Source: Takakia lepidozioides (Eukaryota; Streptophyta; Takakiopsida; Takakiales; Takakiaceae). Taken from it: 64,000 nucleotides of DNA. The position numbers and the translations under genes are program-made. Position 1 is the first letter of the stretch, and every line of letters begins with the position of its first letter. This document shows, one piece after another, positions 1 through 10,748 of this stretch. The notes beneath the pieces are model-generated. The model did no database searches. It had not been told where the DNA came from and saw nothing but the letters and a program-made list of their open reading frames with translations. Location: positions 46,684,001 through 46,748,000 of the forward strand of contig CM060731.1 in the NCBI GenBank assembly GCA_030704615.1. Direction: 5' to 3'.

Positions 1-448
1 GTTGTTTCTGGCTCAAACACTCCATTTCCTTTCTTTCTTGCGCATTAAGTATGCCAAAATCAAGGATTATTTGAGCAATGATTGGGCCAGACACTATTAT
101 AGGAGACTTTGCGGTAGTACCTTGTAATCTTTTCATCTCCTCTACCAGTGCGTTGTACATTATGTCCGCCCATTGTACCTCTCGTCCCTTCAGGCCTTTG
201 AGTATTTCCTCCGTGAAGGATCTGCTCAAATACTGTTGGTTCTGTTTCATGGCAATCAGAACGTTCAATACCTGGCCTACCTCTTTTAACCCTGGGTACA
301 CAGCCTTGGTACAAGCATAACCCTGAGTTTTAAAGAAACTCCCTTCTTGGAATAAGTCCTCTATTTGCAGTCTTGCCCTGTGTTGCTCCACATGCACCTG
401 ACCTGCTGGTAATCGAAACAATTGCTGGAGGTATAGGGGAGTAATCAT
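1..448 (-). CDS. Unrecognised protein, partial (runs off left edge)
   Basis: A minus-strand frame is open from the ATG at 446-448 to the window edge, about 149 codons, with ordinary amino-acid composition and no stop. It begins MITPLYLQQLFRLPAGQVHV and has a helical, leucine-rich character with segments such as FTEEILKGLKGREVQWADIM. I recognise no domain. Its start overlaps the stop region of the upstream minus-strand frame ending at 453, in a different frame, so the two could be one gene broken by a frameshift or two exons. It could be a gag-like or plant mobile-element protein; there is no direct evidence for either. Confidence 0.4.
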   Translation of the reverse strand, partial: MITPLYLQQLFRLPAGQVHVEQHRARLQIEDLFQEGSFFKTQGYACTKAVYPGLKEVGQVLNVLIAMKQNQQYLSRSFTEEILKGLKGREVQWADIMYNALVEEMKRLQGTTAKSPIIVSGPIIAQIILDFGILNAQERKEMECLSQKQ

Positions 449-452
449 TAAT

Positions 453-1085
453 TCAACTCCCTTCACCGTTGTTGTTCCTGTCCTGTGGCTCAAAGTTCTG
501 CAAAAATTGTAACATGTACTGTCTATGGTGTAGTGTCCAATCTAGGCTTTGCAATCCTTGCAATCTCAGCTCCTCCAGTATCTGTATCGCCTGTGGGGTA
601 GCAATCGTTTGTTTCTGCAGAATTGTGGTGCTCTTCACCCTGATTTCCTCCATTCCTCTCACTCTCTTCATTTTTAGACTCACAGAACTGTTTTGGCTGT
701 AACAACTGCAGGAATGCCTGTAGTGCACAAAGCATAAACGGTTGTCGCAGAAAGCTATGGGTAATTTCTTGTAAGCCTGCGGGGCTTGCAAGCATCGCTC
801 AAGAGAAAAGCTCCGCTCTGTCCTTTCGTGTCTATGCCACTGCGTAAGTAATATTGCGAGCGTATAGTCTGTTAGTTCCTCCATAGTTTCCAAGGTATAG
901 CATTGATGGTCTGTCCTGTCGAGACGCCCGTTACTCAGAACGACGCCGCCTCTTGCGCTCAATTTTCCTCCATTTTCTTGATCCTTTCTCTGGTTTTCTA
1001 TTGGCTGTATCCGCTGTGACTGGATTTTAGATTTTATCTTCTTTAGTGGACTTTCCCTGTTGGATAGTCCACTAGGATCACACAT
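453..1085 (-). CDS. Unrecognised open frame, possibly frameshifted upstream part of the left-edge gene
   Basis: A 210-codon minus-strand frame ends with a TGA four bases upstream of the ATG of the left-edge frame. Inside it, the alternative minus frame at 523-795 (SPAGLQEITHSFLRQ...) looks more protein-like, with an FMLCALQAFLQLLQP helix and a polar N/E-rich segment. The true coding path may switch frames near 790, by a frameshift or a small intron. The N-terminal part is basic and glutamine-rich. No domain is recognised and no promoter is visible. Confidence 0.25.
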   Translation of the reverse strand: MCDPSGLSNRESPLKKIKSKIQSQRIQPIENQRKDQENGGKLSARGGVVLSNGRLDRTDHQCYTLETMEELTDYTLAILLTQWHRHERTERSFSLERCLQAPQAYKKLPIAFCDNRLCFVHYRHSCSCYSQNSSVSLKMKRVRGMEEIRVKSTTILQKQTIATPQAIQILEELRLQGLQSLDWTLHHRQYMLQFLQNFEPQDRNNNGEGS

Positions 1086-1365
1086 GTGACAAGAATTCCG
1101 CTTTTCTGTACTTGCCGTTCGTTTCGTTTCCCTTTTTCCATACTCATTAATGGGCCCGCCCTTTCATCCCTTTTGACGGCCGTTCTTGTCCTCTTTCTTT
1201 TGACACCTGTTCTTGCACTTCCTTCTCGGCTGTGTGTCGCGCCCGCGGACCTCCACGTGTCCATTTTTAAAGTAATTTCCGTTTCCTCTTCCGTCAGCCA
1301 TTTTCCTGAAGTTATTATGTGTCCACTTGTCACTGATTCTATGGATCGTGTAACTTTAGTAGGCT

Positions 1366-1548
1366 GTGTTGAGCTGTGACAGGCTGTGTCATACTGTGTT
1401 ACGCTGTGATAGGCTGTGATGCACTGTGGTAAGCTGTGATAGGCTGTGACACGCTGTGTAGGTTGTGATAGGCTGTGTTGCGCCGTGCTGGGCTGTGATA
1501 GGCTGTGTTGCGCCTTGCTGGGCTGTGATAGGCTGTGTCACTTGGTGT
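1366..1548. repeat. Minisatellite, about 10-bp unit GGCTGTGATA
   Basis: Roughly eighteen imperfect copies of a ten-base unit (GGCTGTGATA, GGCTGTGTTG and similar) lie head to tail. A longer 30-bp higher-order unit (GTTGCGCCGTGCTGGGCTGT) repeats near the right end. It lies between the unrecognised gene remnant and the AT-rich block. Confidence 0.85.
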
Positions 1549-1599
1549 GTAGATTTGATACCATATTGTTTGTTGAGTAAGACTTCTATATGTTGGCAA

Positions 1600-3840
1600 T
1601 GTTTGTCAAGAATAGATGAGTCATGTGTATATTAACAGTTGATCAATTGCAGGAACAATAAGACTCTACTAGCTTCATACTATTGATATAAATTAGTTCG
1701 TCATTATGTGTAGGTTTGGTTGCTAAGGGTGTGTTGAATACACGACTTCGAACTAGGGTCCAAAGTGACAATAAGTACCCTTACTTAATAGCTTATGCAT
1801 ATGTAGGTGGTGTTGTGTGGGATTAGATTGAGCACTAAGGGTGTTGACAATGTGTCAAGAATACACTCACAAAAATGTGTGTTTACTAGTTAATTGCAGA
1901 AACAATAAAAACTTGCTAGCTTAATATGTATATTTAGGTGGTCATTGTGTGTGGACTAGATTGAGCACTAAGGGTGTTGACAATGTGTGTCAAGATACAC
2001 TCACAAAAAATGTGCGTTAACTAGTTAATTGTAGGAACAATAAATTTAACTTGCTAGCTTAATATGTATCAATGTGCACGGGTTAGGTTGCTAAAGCTGT
2101 TGACAATGCCTATCAATAACACACTCATGTGTTAATTATATTTCATAGAGGTCATAACAAAAGAGCTTATTATTAGTGGGCATATTTAGTTGGACCTCAT
2201 TGTGTGTAGGTTTAATAGCAAAATTTTAAAACTTTTGGGGTAGTACAATAGATTGTTTAGGATGTTTGATTGAAAGTTTTTATAGGTTCTATACGCACTT
2301 GCATTTTTTTTTTCATTGACATTTATGCTTATCATAAACCCTATACCGTAGAAGCTCATATCCATGTTTGAAGCTCATTGAAAAAAACCAAATTTTCTTG
2401 CTTTGGGATACGGCAGATTGATTGGGATATTTGAATAATAGTTCCTATCAACATGTCATGAATAGTTACAAGAAGACAGAGCACACAAGCAATATCATCA
2501 ATTTGTCTTCTGATCTCGATTAATACTCTAACAATTTTGAATATTTGGAAAGATGTCTCATGGTGTTGAAGCTTTTGGTATATTGAATCTGGTATCAATC
2601 TGTCTGATGACTGCTGCTAGCTAGCCATGTTTATTGGATTCCAAACGAGTATGGCGGTAAAAAAGCAAGGTTGGTAAGTTTGTTGTAGCAAGAACTTTGT
2701 CCATTACTAGGATAGTATACCCCAAAATCCTCATATCCATGTTTGAAGTTCATTACAAAAAACAACTTCTAGCACTGGCATATGATACAATCATAGTTGT
2801 GACATTTAATTGAATGATTCTATAGGTCGTAAACACTCTTCCATAAATTTTAGTTCTTGTGGATTTTTTGCTTAGTACCCTAAACCCTTTTACCCCAAAA
2901 ACCACGTTCTAATGTTTGAAGCTCATCTCGAGCTTTGGGGTAGAATAGAGTATATTCGAGTCACAGTTGAGATCCTCAATTGATTATTTTTATACTCTAT
3001 CCCAAATCTATTTTTCATCCAAGTAGCTTTTGAAGACCTAAACGAGGGTAGTATATCCTAAAACATAATCCAAATGTTTCAATCGTATCAATTAAATTTA
3101 GTTTTCAGCTTAGATGTAGGATATAACTTTGGGTAGTACAATAGATTGGTTGGGATATTGATTGAAAGTATTTGTAGGTTAAATACAAACTTGCATTTTT
3201 TTTTCATTGACATTAAATATGTTTATCATAAATCATATCAGTAGTAGCTTATATCCATGTTTGAAGCTCATTGAAAAAAAAACAATTCTTGCTTTTGGAT
3301 TACAATAGATGATTGGGATATTGATTGATAGTTCCTATCGACATGTGAATAATTCTTTGTCATCGACACTTTTTCTTGTTCTAAATCCTATACCTGCTTG
3401 CTAAGTGTCTGATTCAATAAAATTTCAATTTAATGATCAAACTTGTTAATATTGACGCTTTGACTCAAACTATAACATCAACCATGTTACAAATATAATG
3501 ATATCTCAATTGTATCAGGCTAGACCCCCTTGACAATTAAATTGACTATAACTAATATGTCATCCAATTTGTATAATGATAACTTCTTAAAAGTCTCCGC
3601 TACAATTTAAATCTCAATAATCAACAGTTTTTCAAGCCCTTTGATTTTGACATTTCTAAGTTAAATGATTGAATATGATTAGATATATTTGTTTTTAAAT
3701 ATTATTTATTGATTAATTCAATTTAATTCAATTTTGTCGTATATCAAGTTTGGTCCGGATTTAAGCGAAAAGTCCGGATTTAATTAAAATGGTGTTTTAA
3801 ATTGTCATCTCGATTTTGAGAAGTAGTTTAATAACACCAT
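1600..3840. other. AT-rich non-coding block with internal segmental duplications
   Basis: No convincing gene is present. Two duplications are visible. Sequence at about 1805-1915 (GTGTGGGATTAGATTGAGCA, then AAGGGTGTTGACAATGTGT) recurs at about 1930-2045. Sequence at about 2226-2470 (CAATAGATTG, TCATTGACATTTATG, CATGTTTGAAGCTCATTGAA) recurs at about 3118-3345. The block looks like decayed repeat DNA of unknown family. Confidence 0.6.
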
Positions 3841-4329
3841 AATTGGTGTGGTTGGTCGATTTAGGAGATCAAGAGGCTGTCGCAATATCCCCCATCTGCT
3901 CCAGGGGCCTTCCTTCTCAGTTTTTGAATCCTGCATATCCACCATTTTTCCTCATCTACACCAGCAGCTATGGATGTTGGCACCCCTTGGCCTCCTCGTG
4001 TTCTGTCTACCACTGTTGTTTCTCATGCTTCTAGTCGACCATCCACGAGCCATCCACCCTGCAAGCAGGTTTTTCATTGCTATCAATCCACAGGGATTTG
4101 AAGGTAATCTTGTGCTTAAAATCCGGCCTTCACGGATGACAATCGATAGGAAACTCCCTCCCTTGGGCCTTACCATTAGTAAAGGGGAAATTCCCTCATT
4201 TACCATTAGACCCTTAACTCTAAATGTACGACACGTGTCCAAAATATAGCATGTACTCTTAATTATTTTAAAAGTTTTCTAATGCAAAAAACCACCACAT
4301 TGCATGTCTGTTTTTAATGCCAAGCAGTT
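3841..4329. other. Low-information stretch with an unsupported 133-codon frame
   Basis: Two overlapping plus-strand frames and one minus frame are open here, but none has a recognisable domain or consistent coding character. I see nothing else before the direct repeat at 4330. Confidence 0.3.
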
Positions 4330-4416
4330 TGTCGTGCGCATACATATCGCTACACAACTACATCGCTGTCCAAACCACACCACACATATATGCACAATAA
4401 AGTAGTCTGCCACAAT
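4330..4416. repeat. 87-bp direct repeat, left copy
   Basis: Begins TGTCGTGCGCATACATATCG and ends at CCACAATG. A near-identical copy lies at 4764-4850, so the pair brackets the LTR-like repeat at 4416-4761. The right LTR-like copy at 15.9 kb lacks these flanks. Confidence 0.9.
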
Positions 4417-4761
4417 GATAAGAGCTTGAAGGACACACACTCCAACACAAGAAATATGAAATCCATCGCTATCACTCTTGAAATGAAGTCGAGCCAGGGG
4501 CACCCCAAGCTATGGGGACTCCACCCCACAACAACCTACATCTACATAAGCACACACTCAATCCTAAACCATGCAGGAGCTCGGTCGCGCAGGCTCAACT
4601 CGAGAGAGATGAGCCGCGACTGCCGCTCTCGTGAAGATAAGACGGACCAGGTGTCAAACTAAACTTGACACCTGATTTAACACTTGACCTAAATCCAAGT
4701 GTTAAATACAAATAACTAGTTTATTCTAGCTGTTTTCACACTGTGCTTATTTAACTTGACA
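4416..4761 (-). repeat. LTR-like repeat, left copy (TG...CA, about 346 bp)
   Basis: This sequence is shared with 15939-16294 at high identity. Both copies start TGATAA and end CTTGACA, so on either strand the ends are TG...CA as in LTRs. It contains two hairpin-forming palindromes (AGGTGTCAA with TTGACACCT, and AACACTTG with CAAGTGTT). No polypurine tract or primer-binding site adjoins this copy, so its assignment to the Ty3/gypsy element to its right is uncertain. Confidence 0.6.
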
Positions 4762-4763
4762 GC

Positions 4764-4850
4764 TGTCGTGCGCATACATATCGCTACACAACTACATCGC
4801 TGTCCAAACCACACCACACATATATGCACAATAAAGTAGTCTACCACAAT
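4764..4850. repeat. 87-bp direct repeat, right copy
   Basis: Near-identical to 4330-4416. Its right edge abuts a C-rich run (minus strand AGGGGGGCGA) that could be the polypurine tract of the Ty3/gypsy element. If so, the 3' LTR would begin here on the minus strand with TGTGGTAGAC. Confidence 0.75.
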
Positions 4851-5109
4851 CGCCCCCCTAGCTGGTGGATAGGTTCACCTTACCTTCCAGATGACTACAA
4901 GACTGTACATTGCCATAGCCGTACTACGTCCTCATCATTGTCCCGCTCGTACAAACTATATAGACCAAGAGGGCGGGTACAAGGACGTAGCCACACGTTA
5001 GTCGCCGTCTTGCAATCTGTGAACTTTGAAGCCAGCCTTCGGTATTCAAGGTATCCTGTAGCTGGGCCTTGCGTTGCTTGTTAGCCTTCCATGGTTGTAT
5101 CCACTCCCA

Positions 5110-5250
5110 CTATCCAATGCATTGTGGACATAACCATCCATCCGGAACCATCTCAAGAGGTGGAGTCAAGCATCCCATATGCCAACCTCTAGAGCACCGA
5201 TCACACACCAGCATGGTGGCTGCCCCTTTAGCAGACCACACAAACAGCAC
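5110..5250 (-). pseudogene. PHD finger at the C-terminal end of the integrase region
   Basis: The minus frame at 5110-5376 ends with a strong PHD second half: MLVCDRCSRGWHMGCLTPPL, then a tryptophan and a CPQC pair. The first cysteine pair expected just upstream is not visible, so the finger has probably decayed. PHD fingers bind histone H3 tails. At this position chromoviruses usually carry a chromodomain, so this may be a targeting module of different origin. That role is inferred from position. Confidence 0.7.
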
Positions 5251-5519
5251 CTCCAAACCTGCAGATACCACTGCCAGGTTTGGGTCAATCCTGCCATCGA
5301 CATTCGGAAGGTGAAATGGCGCACAATTACGCACATGGTCCTTCCAAGTTATGCCATCCCGACCCTCCAAGACCAAGACGCTGAGGGCAAGACCTCTCGA
5401 ACCCTCAAAATAACACGTCCTGCAGTCACATCCAGGGTCGTAGGAGCAGTCTGCTGCAGATAGACATAGTCACCAGGGTTGAATCTCCGACCCCAGGACG
5501 ATAGCCCCACCACGTATGG

Positions 5520-6470
5520 TAGCATACCTCAACGTATCACGGTGTTGTGCAATGGCAAGGTTCTCGAAAGCCATGGGCATGACTCTTTGAACAACTCTGC
5601 ACGCTGCTCACATGCACGTGCCCACACGTCTGGATCGTCAAGGTTAAGAACTGTAGCAGCTTCTCTGCGAATGGATGTAGGCAAATCCGGCTCTCGGCCA
5701 AAGAGAAGAAAGTATGGTGAGAAGGAGGCAAGTGATGCTTGCTTGCTGAACCTGTAGCCCATGACTACCAGGGTAACTGAAGGTCCCAATCTCCTAGGTG
5801 TCCCTTCTGCAAGCCATACTTGCGCAAACCCCTTTTACTGTCTGAACAACTCTCTCTGCCAAGCCATCGGCCTCAGGATGATCCCGAGAAGTGGTGCGGT
5901 GGTCTATCAAGGCCTTGTCACACAAAGCCTGAAACTCCCCCAAGAACTCTCTCCCTTGGTCCGTGAGTACCTCAGCTGGAGAACCGAATCGCTAAGCACA
6001 CAATCCAAGAATGCATACGCAGCTCCCTCACTAGCCTTATCAGGCAATGGAACCAATTCAATCCACTTGGAGAAGTGCTCCACCATCACCAACACGTACT
6101 TGTTGTGGCGCATGGTCAGTGGCAACGGCCCTGCGAAGTCAAGACTCCACCTGTAGCCCAATCCCATGATCGGAAGAGGGTGCAATGGTGGAGTAGGGGC
6201 GTTGAATGAAGCACGCACCCTGTCACACACCATGCACAGCCACAAATTGTTGCACCTCTTGCACGACCACTTGCTGACTTGCCACCACGCCCTGCCACTA
6301 ACAATGCCCTTGCAGTAGAATAAGGAGCGTCGCACCACACAAATGCCCACCCAACTCCTCGTGGGCATGCCGCACTAACCGTGCCCGCTGTGTTGGGTGA
6401 GGCACAATCCTCACTCGACCATCCTCCCACACTCGGAGCAGGTGTGTCCCCTCCCACCTGAACCTCTTGG
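5520..6470 (-). pseudogene. Ty3/gypsy integrase, frame-broken
   Basis: The H2C2-type zinc region is recognisable around 6.25-6.45 kb (RLVRHAHEELGGH and a C..C pair). The catalytic core follows, with the first aspartate in YRWSLDFAGPLP near 6.14 kb and then NKYVLVMVEHFSKWIELVPL. The glutamate region lies near 5.85 kb (DHPEADGLAERVVQTVKRG, read across frames). The C-terminal part at about 5.55-5.75 kb contains YFLLFGREPDLPTSI, typical of Ty3 integrases. Several frame changes separate the pieces, so no full-length enzyme is encoded. Confidence 0.85.
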
Positions 6471-6829
6471 CTCGTTGTAGGATCCGATCCCTCTCCTGGA
6501 AGTCATAGTGGCTGCCGTGTCTCCACTGCGGAGGTAGTCCAACACAACTGAATCCTCATGTATATCTTTGGCGCCACCTGCTCATTGCTGGCCTCAGGGT
6601 CCTCAGACACTTGATCTACAGTCATCCCTGTTGTAGGTCCAACCTGGCCTTCCGCTGCCAAGATACACAGAAATGCAGATGCATGCCACGGGCACCATCT
6701 CCTCGTCCGTCTCACCATGCCCCGAGCTCCAGTGTCATCTGCTGGCTCGTGCATGGATTGCGACTCAACCCATCTGCATTTCGATTGACCAAACCCGGTC
6801 GATGCACCACCTGAAAGTCATACTCTTGA

Positions 6830-7020
6830 AGGATGAGCGCCCACCGTGCAAGCTTCCCCGTAAGCTTGTCTGACCATCAACCACTTGAGTGGTTGGTGAT
6901 CCGTGACAAGGGTGAAGAGATTGCCGTATAGATAGCACCTGAAGTGTGCCACGGCCCACACTGCAGCTAAGCATTCTCCCTCATATGAGCTATACTTAGA
7001 CTCTGCAGCATTGTTGAGCG
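6830..7020 (-). pseudogene. Ty3/gypsy RNase H
   Basis: Translating the minus strand gives [19 protein letters not shown], then [20 protein letters not shown] and KWLM, which matches the Ty3-type RNase H core (acidic residues in YEGE and TDH). It lies between RT and integrase, as expected for the gypsy order. Confidence 0.85.
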
Positions 7021-7379
7021 GCTAGCATAAGCCACTACGAACTCTCTTCCTAATCATCCCACCTGTGTGAGCACCGCTCCAAGCCCCAGCATGCTCCAAT
7101 CTGTATGCAGCTGAAAAGGACGCCCCCTGATAGGTCGTCTCAAGATGGGCGCCGAGGTCACCTCGCCTTGAGCTCTTGAAAAGCTTGTTCTTGCTCATCT
7201 TCCCACTGCCACTCCTGGTCCACCTTGGTCAGCTTGGTTAGAGCCTTTGCAATGGCACTAAATCCCTTAACAAACCGTCTGTAATAGTTTGCTAACCCCA
7301 TGAAAGCTCGAACTCGGCTCACATCCGTGGGGCGTGGAACCTGTGCAATGGACTCTTACCTTAGTCTGCTGTACCCAAT

Positions 7380-7930
7380 CCTCCAGGATATATCATGTGA
7401 CCCAGATACTCAATCTGGTTGTGGAAAAACTTGCACTTGCCGGATGTAACTTCAATCCGTGCGTCCTCAAGCGCTCAAATACCCCCTGAAGGTGTCTCTC
7501 ATGCTCCTCCACCGTAGCACTAAAGATGATGATGTCATCTATGTAGCACCGAGCAAAACTCCACCCCTGCTAGAATCCTGTCCATGACTCTTTGAACTCA
7601 GCGGGAGCATTTTAAGCCCAAATGGTAAGAACCGCCACTGGTATAGGCAATCCTTCCCGTGCTCATTGATCCCCCAGAATGCCGTCTTCTGCTTATCCGC
7701 CTCTTGATCGGCAACTGGTGATATCCGGATCGTAAATCCAACGTGCTAAAGACCTTGGAATGCCCAATGGCATCAAAGATCTCCTCTGGTGTTGGCATGG
7801 CATACCTATCGGACTTGGTCTGACGATTTACAGGCCGGTAATCACCGCACATACGTCTCTCCGTCCATTGCCATAGACATCCTTCTTAGCTGGCATCACT
7901 GGTGGCTGAAGCATACTCTCCACCAGAGAG
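7380..7930 (-). pseudogene. Ty3/gypsy reverse transcriptase
   Basis: The minus strand encodes VMPAKKDVYGNGRR, then CGDYRPVNRQTKSDRYAMP, IFDAIGHSKVFSTLDLRSGY and HQLPI, the RT fingers and first catalytic aspartate. The YIDD catalytic box lies at 7534-7545 in the sequence FARCYIDDIIIFSATVEEHE. The parts are in different frames, so at least one frameshift separates fingers from palm. It makes cDNA of the element; this copy cannot. Confidence 0.9.
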
Positions 7931-8469
7931 CTCCACCAAACCTGCCTCCCAGAGATCTTGAGTCCTCATCTGAATCAAAGACCTCTCCATGTCACTGTAT
8001 CTATAGGGTTCCGAAAGATTGGCGTGTCAGTGGCCAACTCAATACGGATCTCTTGACCCTTCAGTGCTCACAAGTCCTTCAAACTGAAGGCAAAGCAATT
8101 CCTGTAAGCCCTCAGGAACCGCCGTATACGTCGTCTCTCTCCTCCGGTGACAATGGGTCCAATATCAGGCTCCCAATTGTCCTCCGTAACTGCAACCTTA
8201 AGTCCAGTGGGCTTAGAGGTAGAGGACGCGTCCCGTGGTTGCTATGCTGCAACCTCTTGAGCAGTACCCCCTTCCTGCTCAGTCAATGACAAGGCCTCAT
8301 CCTGCCCCATCATCTATCATTGAGAAACCTCCTCATCCATCACAGCTGCCTTCGCTGCCAACTCCCTCTGAACCTCGAGCACCTCCCACATGTGCCATGG
8401 ATGTCTACACCTCGTGGTCCTCACCGGCTCGCCCCCACTCGCTGCCTGTACCGTCTCGGTAGGCAGAGA

Positions 8470-9470
8470 GACCGTCAAGGGAAGTGCACTCCGCACTCTA
8501 CGTTGCTCAGCCATAGCCAAGCTGACAATCCAGGTCAAGCAATTGAGATCCATTGCTTGCCCCAACACCTGACGACGTGATGCCTCAGAAAGAGAAGGCA
8601 CCGCCGTGGTCCCAGTGGAAAACCCCATAGCCCGCTCTCGCTCGTCGGCCATTAGGCTCCACTAACTGCTGCAACTGAGCATCCCACAGGAGGCCAGGTC
8701 CACCATCCCGAAAAGCATGGGATCCTGGGAAGCTGAGCAGTGTGGTAATGCTGCTCGTGGTTGACCCACTCTGTTGACCACTGCCAAAGGCGAACGGTCA
8801 TCGTGTCTCACACGTTGAGACTGCCTTCCCGTGTCCAAAATGCCATCCACGGTGAGGTGTGCTGGCCGCTGCACCCCATCAAATGCACGCTTGAGCAGTG
8901 CAGGTGGCATCAAGTTAGTCCACCATAGTCGTGGACGATGAGCCCGTGACCCCACTGCAGCTGCATCCAGCAATACTGCTGACCCAAGCCACGACCGGAC
9001 TTGATGCACACTGGCCATCACCCTGGCCCCGAGAATCACCCATCAGTGGCACATTCTCAAAGATGTATGCCGGAGATACAGCCTGATGAAGCTGCAAGTG
9101 GCGTAAAATCCGCACCATCTCCCAAAACAGACCCGTCCTCGAGTCTCGCAATCCATTGCCATGCCCGGCTGATGAATGCCCTTGGCAGGGCCAACCTGCC
9201 ACTACCAGATCAATGGAGCCAACCCGCTCCAAATCCTGCGCCCCCAGCAACGCAATGTCTGCTGCAAGGCCTGCTGATATCCACGAATGCAGACACCGGC
9301 AACAACTCAGGGTGCTGCTGCACCATCTGAGCAACATGGCGCAGTGAGACGCGTCGTGCAGTCTCATCCCTCTCCACATACATGTAACGTCAAACTCGTA
9401 CACCTGCCTGCAGCACTGCAGCCAATCCAGTGCTGATCCCGCCAAATAAGTCCAGAAGGCATATGCCTTC
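8470..9470 (-). pseudogene. Cytosine-C5 DNA methyltransferase domain inside the Ty3/gypsy element (DRM/Dnmt3-like)
   Basis: Motif I is at about 9.42-9.45 kb (LDLFGGISTGLAAVLQAG), followed by the acidic YVERDE. Motif IV with the catalytic cysteine is near 9.17-9.20 kb (VVAGWPCQGHSSAG). Motif VI is FENVPL near 9.06 kb. Motif VIII is LDAAAVGSRAHRPRLWWTNL near 8.95 kb. The C-terminal motifs are ERERAMGFSTGTT near 8.63 kb and LGQAMDLNC near 8.55 kb. The AHRPR..W.NL and E..MGF...T pattern is closest to Dnmt3/DRM enzymes. An in-frame TGA follows motif I (GVRV-stop-RYMYVE), consistent with CGA to TGA decay, and at least two indels follow. The family methylates cytosine in DNA; in retroelements this probably affects their own copies. 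Confidence 0.88.
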
Positions 9471-9569
9471 ATCCGGGTGCCACACAAGAGGTGTGGTGTC
9501 AATGGCGACAACTGAGGTGGCCCTGGTACAATCACCGCATCTCCTCCTCTCCTGACGGTACAAAAGCTT

Positions 9570-10748
9570 CTACCCAAGCTTGTTGCACCCGTCCATCAGC
9601 AGCGTACTGCAATCCTTGCTCGTACCCCACAACGGAGTGTGAGCAACCATGGCGGGCAACTCCGCCGTACCATGCATGTCAACCTGCTCTGCTGGAGGTG
9701 GCACATCCTCTGCATGGGCATTGCCTTCTAGCAACTCTCCAGGCCAGCTGACTGCAGCTGTGAAGGCGGCTAGTGTTGGCATCTTGCCCCGCTGAGCAGC
9801 TGCAATACCCCCAATGAATGTCACAGGGAGCTGTGCACGGCGACCATCCCCTGACTGCCATCCAGGCCTGTAGGATGCTGACTCCTCCCAGAAATCCAGG
9901 GTGAAGCCCATGGGGTATAACACTGCCCCACCAACGAGGACATCGTAGGAGACCGCGTCTGTCACAATGGCCTTGGCTCGCATCACTGAGCCATCTACAG
10001 GATGATCCGGCTGCAGTCTAATAGCCAACTGATGCCGTGTCATGCCCGAGCCTGCTCTGATCCTCCCAGAGATGTCTGTATCTGGAAAGGACAAGGCTCC
10101 ATATCCGCCTCCATGAGGCCCAAACCTGCAATAGCAGCTCTGCCCAACATCAGTGGCTGAGCTCCTGAGTCCAACAAGACCCGCAGTGGCCCGGTACTTC
10201 TTGCCTGCCGGTCCACTCAAAGTGAAAATGCCTCCCTGGTTGTCTAACAAGACAACTCCAGGTGTCACCATGGCGCGCTCAAAGGCTGGCCTAGCTGGCA
10301 GCTCCGTCAACCTGGCAGCTGCAGCTTGCCAGGGCGCAGCCGTGGCAGTCTTGACCCTCAAATCCGAGGATCCCTCTGCCACTACACCTTCCACTAACTC
10401 CGCAGAAGATGAAGTGACCTCCCCACTCTCACAGAGTGTTGCTGCTAGTCTGAACACTGCAGCTGGCCTCACCCCCGGCGTCGCAATCATGGTTGCCGAG
10501 AACAATGGGGGCTTGACACACAGAGGTGGCTGCCCCAAAAACACACCGGCTGCACTAGCCTTGGTAGCAGGTGTCAGTGTTGCACGTGTAGCTCTCCCAA
10601 TGGCATAGTAACCCCGCCTCGGTAACAGTCGGGCGAGAACTAGGTGCCATGGATGGCGTTGACACTGTCTCCGCCAAGGTGAATGACTGAGGCAGCCTTG
10701 CCTGACGGCTTGCCTCCCCACGTTGTGGATCCAACTCCACCTCTGCAC
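9570..10748 (-). pseudogene. Ty3/gypsy protease region of gag-pol
   Basis: This 392-codon minus frame overlaps the 3' end of gag. The retropepsin active site LLDSGAQPLMLGRAAI is readable at about 10.14-10.19 kb, but in a neighbouring frame. The C-terminal protease part (YDVLVGGAVLYPMGF, then FWEESASYRPGWQ) is in this frame. A frameshift pair therefore breaks the protease. The frame continues through an acidic linker towards the methyltransferase. Confidence 0.75.

Noticed and set aside
3848-4249. 133-codon plus ORF
   Set aside because: No domain, overlaps two other open frames, flanked by repeats; coding status unsupported.
4330-4850. 87-bp direct repeats as target-site duplications
   Set aside because: Far longer than any integrase or transposase duplication.
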